Source of the DNA: an uncultured Clostridia bacterium
GTDB lineage: Bacteria > Bacillota > Clostridia > Oscillospirales > Acutalibacteraceae
Length of the DNA stretch: 5,647 nt
Reading direction: 5' to 3'
Assembly: GCA_945868935.1 (NCBI GenBank)
Contig: CAMBNE010000091.1
Location: 1 to 5,647, forward strand
The notes beneath the pieces were generated by a model. The model made no database searches. It was not told the DNA's origin and saw only the letters and a program-made list of their open reading frames with translations. The translations under genes were made by a program, and so were the position numbers. Of the stretch, positions 5,486 through 5,647 are shown piece after piece. Within the stretch, counting starts at the first letter, position 1, and every line of letters starts with the position of its first letter.

Positions 5486-5647
5486 ATGAATTATTTAAAC
5501 TGTGGCAGGGAAGAACTTGAAAAGGAATATGCCGCACTTACAAAAGAATACGAGGATGTCAAGGGAAAGGGCTTAAAGCTCAATATGGCAAGAGGCAAGC
5601 CCGGCAAGGAACAGCTTGATTTATCTCTCGGACTTCTTGATGTATTA
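5486..5647 (+). CDS. Aspartate aminotransferase-type PLP enzyme (PF12897-like), N-terminal part, 3' truncated
   Basis: Only the first 54 codons are present, and the frame runs off the end of the window. The N-terminus starts MNYLNCGREELEKEY and continues through a charged helix to GLKLNMARGKPGKEQLDLSLGLL (residues 29-51). This resembles the start of the class I-fold aminotransferases of PF12897 (subgroup Ic aspartate aminotransferases, once labelled MocR-like), where the conserved text is close to LKLDMSRGKP...QLDLS. These cytoplasmic PLP enzymes interconvert aspartate and 2-oxoglutarate with oxaloacetate and glutamate. The catalytic lysine and PLP-binding residues lie outside the window. AAGGGGA, 7 bases before the ATG, supports the start. 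The family is recognised from the N-terminal motif only, so substrate specificity is inferred. Confidence 0.8.
   Translation, partial: MNYLNCGREELEKEYAALTKEYEDVKGKGLKLNMARGKPGKEQLDLSLGLLDVL

Noticed and set aside
1..5647. tRNA, rRNA, CRISPR array, insertion sequence or phage genes
   Set aside because: No cloverleaf, regularly spaced direct repeats, transposase, integrase or terminal inverted repeats with target duplication were seen on either strand.

Overview
The window reads as chromosomal DNA from a low-to-moderate GC anaerobic Firmicute, most likely a gut Clostridium-relative (Oscillospiraceae/Ruminococcus-like). The evidence is AT-rich intergenic DNA, strong AAGGAG-type ribosome binding sites, a lipoprotein glycosidase, a Clostridia-style sodium-pump decarboxylase pair, and a CpsC/CpsD pair of Gram-positive type. 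The assignment to class is an inference from protein style, not a database result. All genes lie on the plus strand and coding density is high; the longest gap between genes is about 184 bases.

Layout. Positions 2-676 hold the C-terminal half of an uncharacterised FAD-dependent dehydrogenase (COG2509-like). Its stop overlaps by one base the start of a GH3 (NagZ-like) beta-N-acetylhexosaminidase lipoprotein (676-1839). After an AT-rich gap comes a near-consensus promoter (1958-1986) that is straddled by an inverted repeat. It drives a two-gene unit: the gamma-like (OadG, 2024-2464) and beta (OadB, 2495-3730) membrane subunits of a sodium-translocating decarboxylase, closed by a perfect 14-bp-stem terminator (3750-3784). 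A second AT-rich gap carrying a 9-bp palindrome precedes a Wzz-domain polysaccharide co-polymerase/kinase adaptor (CpsC/YveK-like, 3910-4575). This is translationally coupled to a bacterial tyrosine kinase (CpsD/YwqD-like, 4581-5303) with a C-terminal tyrosine cluster, closed by a second strong terminator (5319-5370). The window ends in the first 54 codons of a PF12897-type aspartate aminotransferase (from 5486) behind its own putative promoter.

How the genes work together. There are four apparent transcription units: redox enzyme plus cell-wall glycosidase, sodium pump, exopolysaccharide regulatory pair, and aminotransferase. OadG and OadB form a membrane pump that needs a carboxyltransferase (alpha) and a biotin carrier, neither of which is in this window. 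CpsC and CpsD form the usual activator/kinase pair, yet no glycosyltransferase, flippase, polymerase or phosphatase gene lies with them here. I see no mobile element, CRISPR array, RNA gene or clearly novel system. The points worth following up are the two incomplete modules and the inverted repeats that overlap promoter elements.
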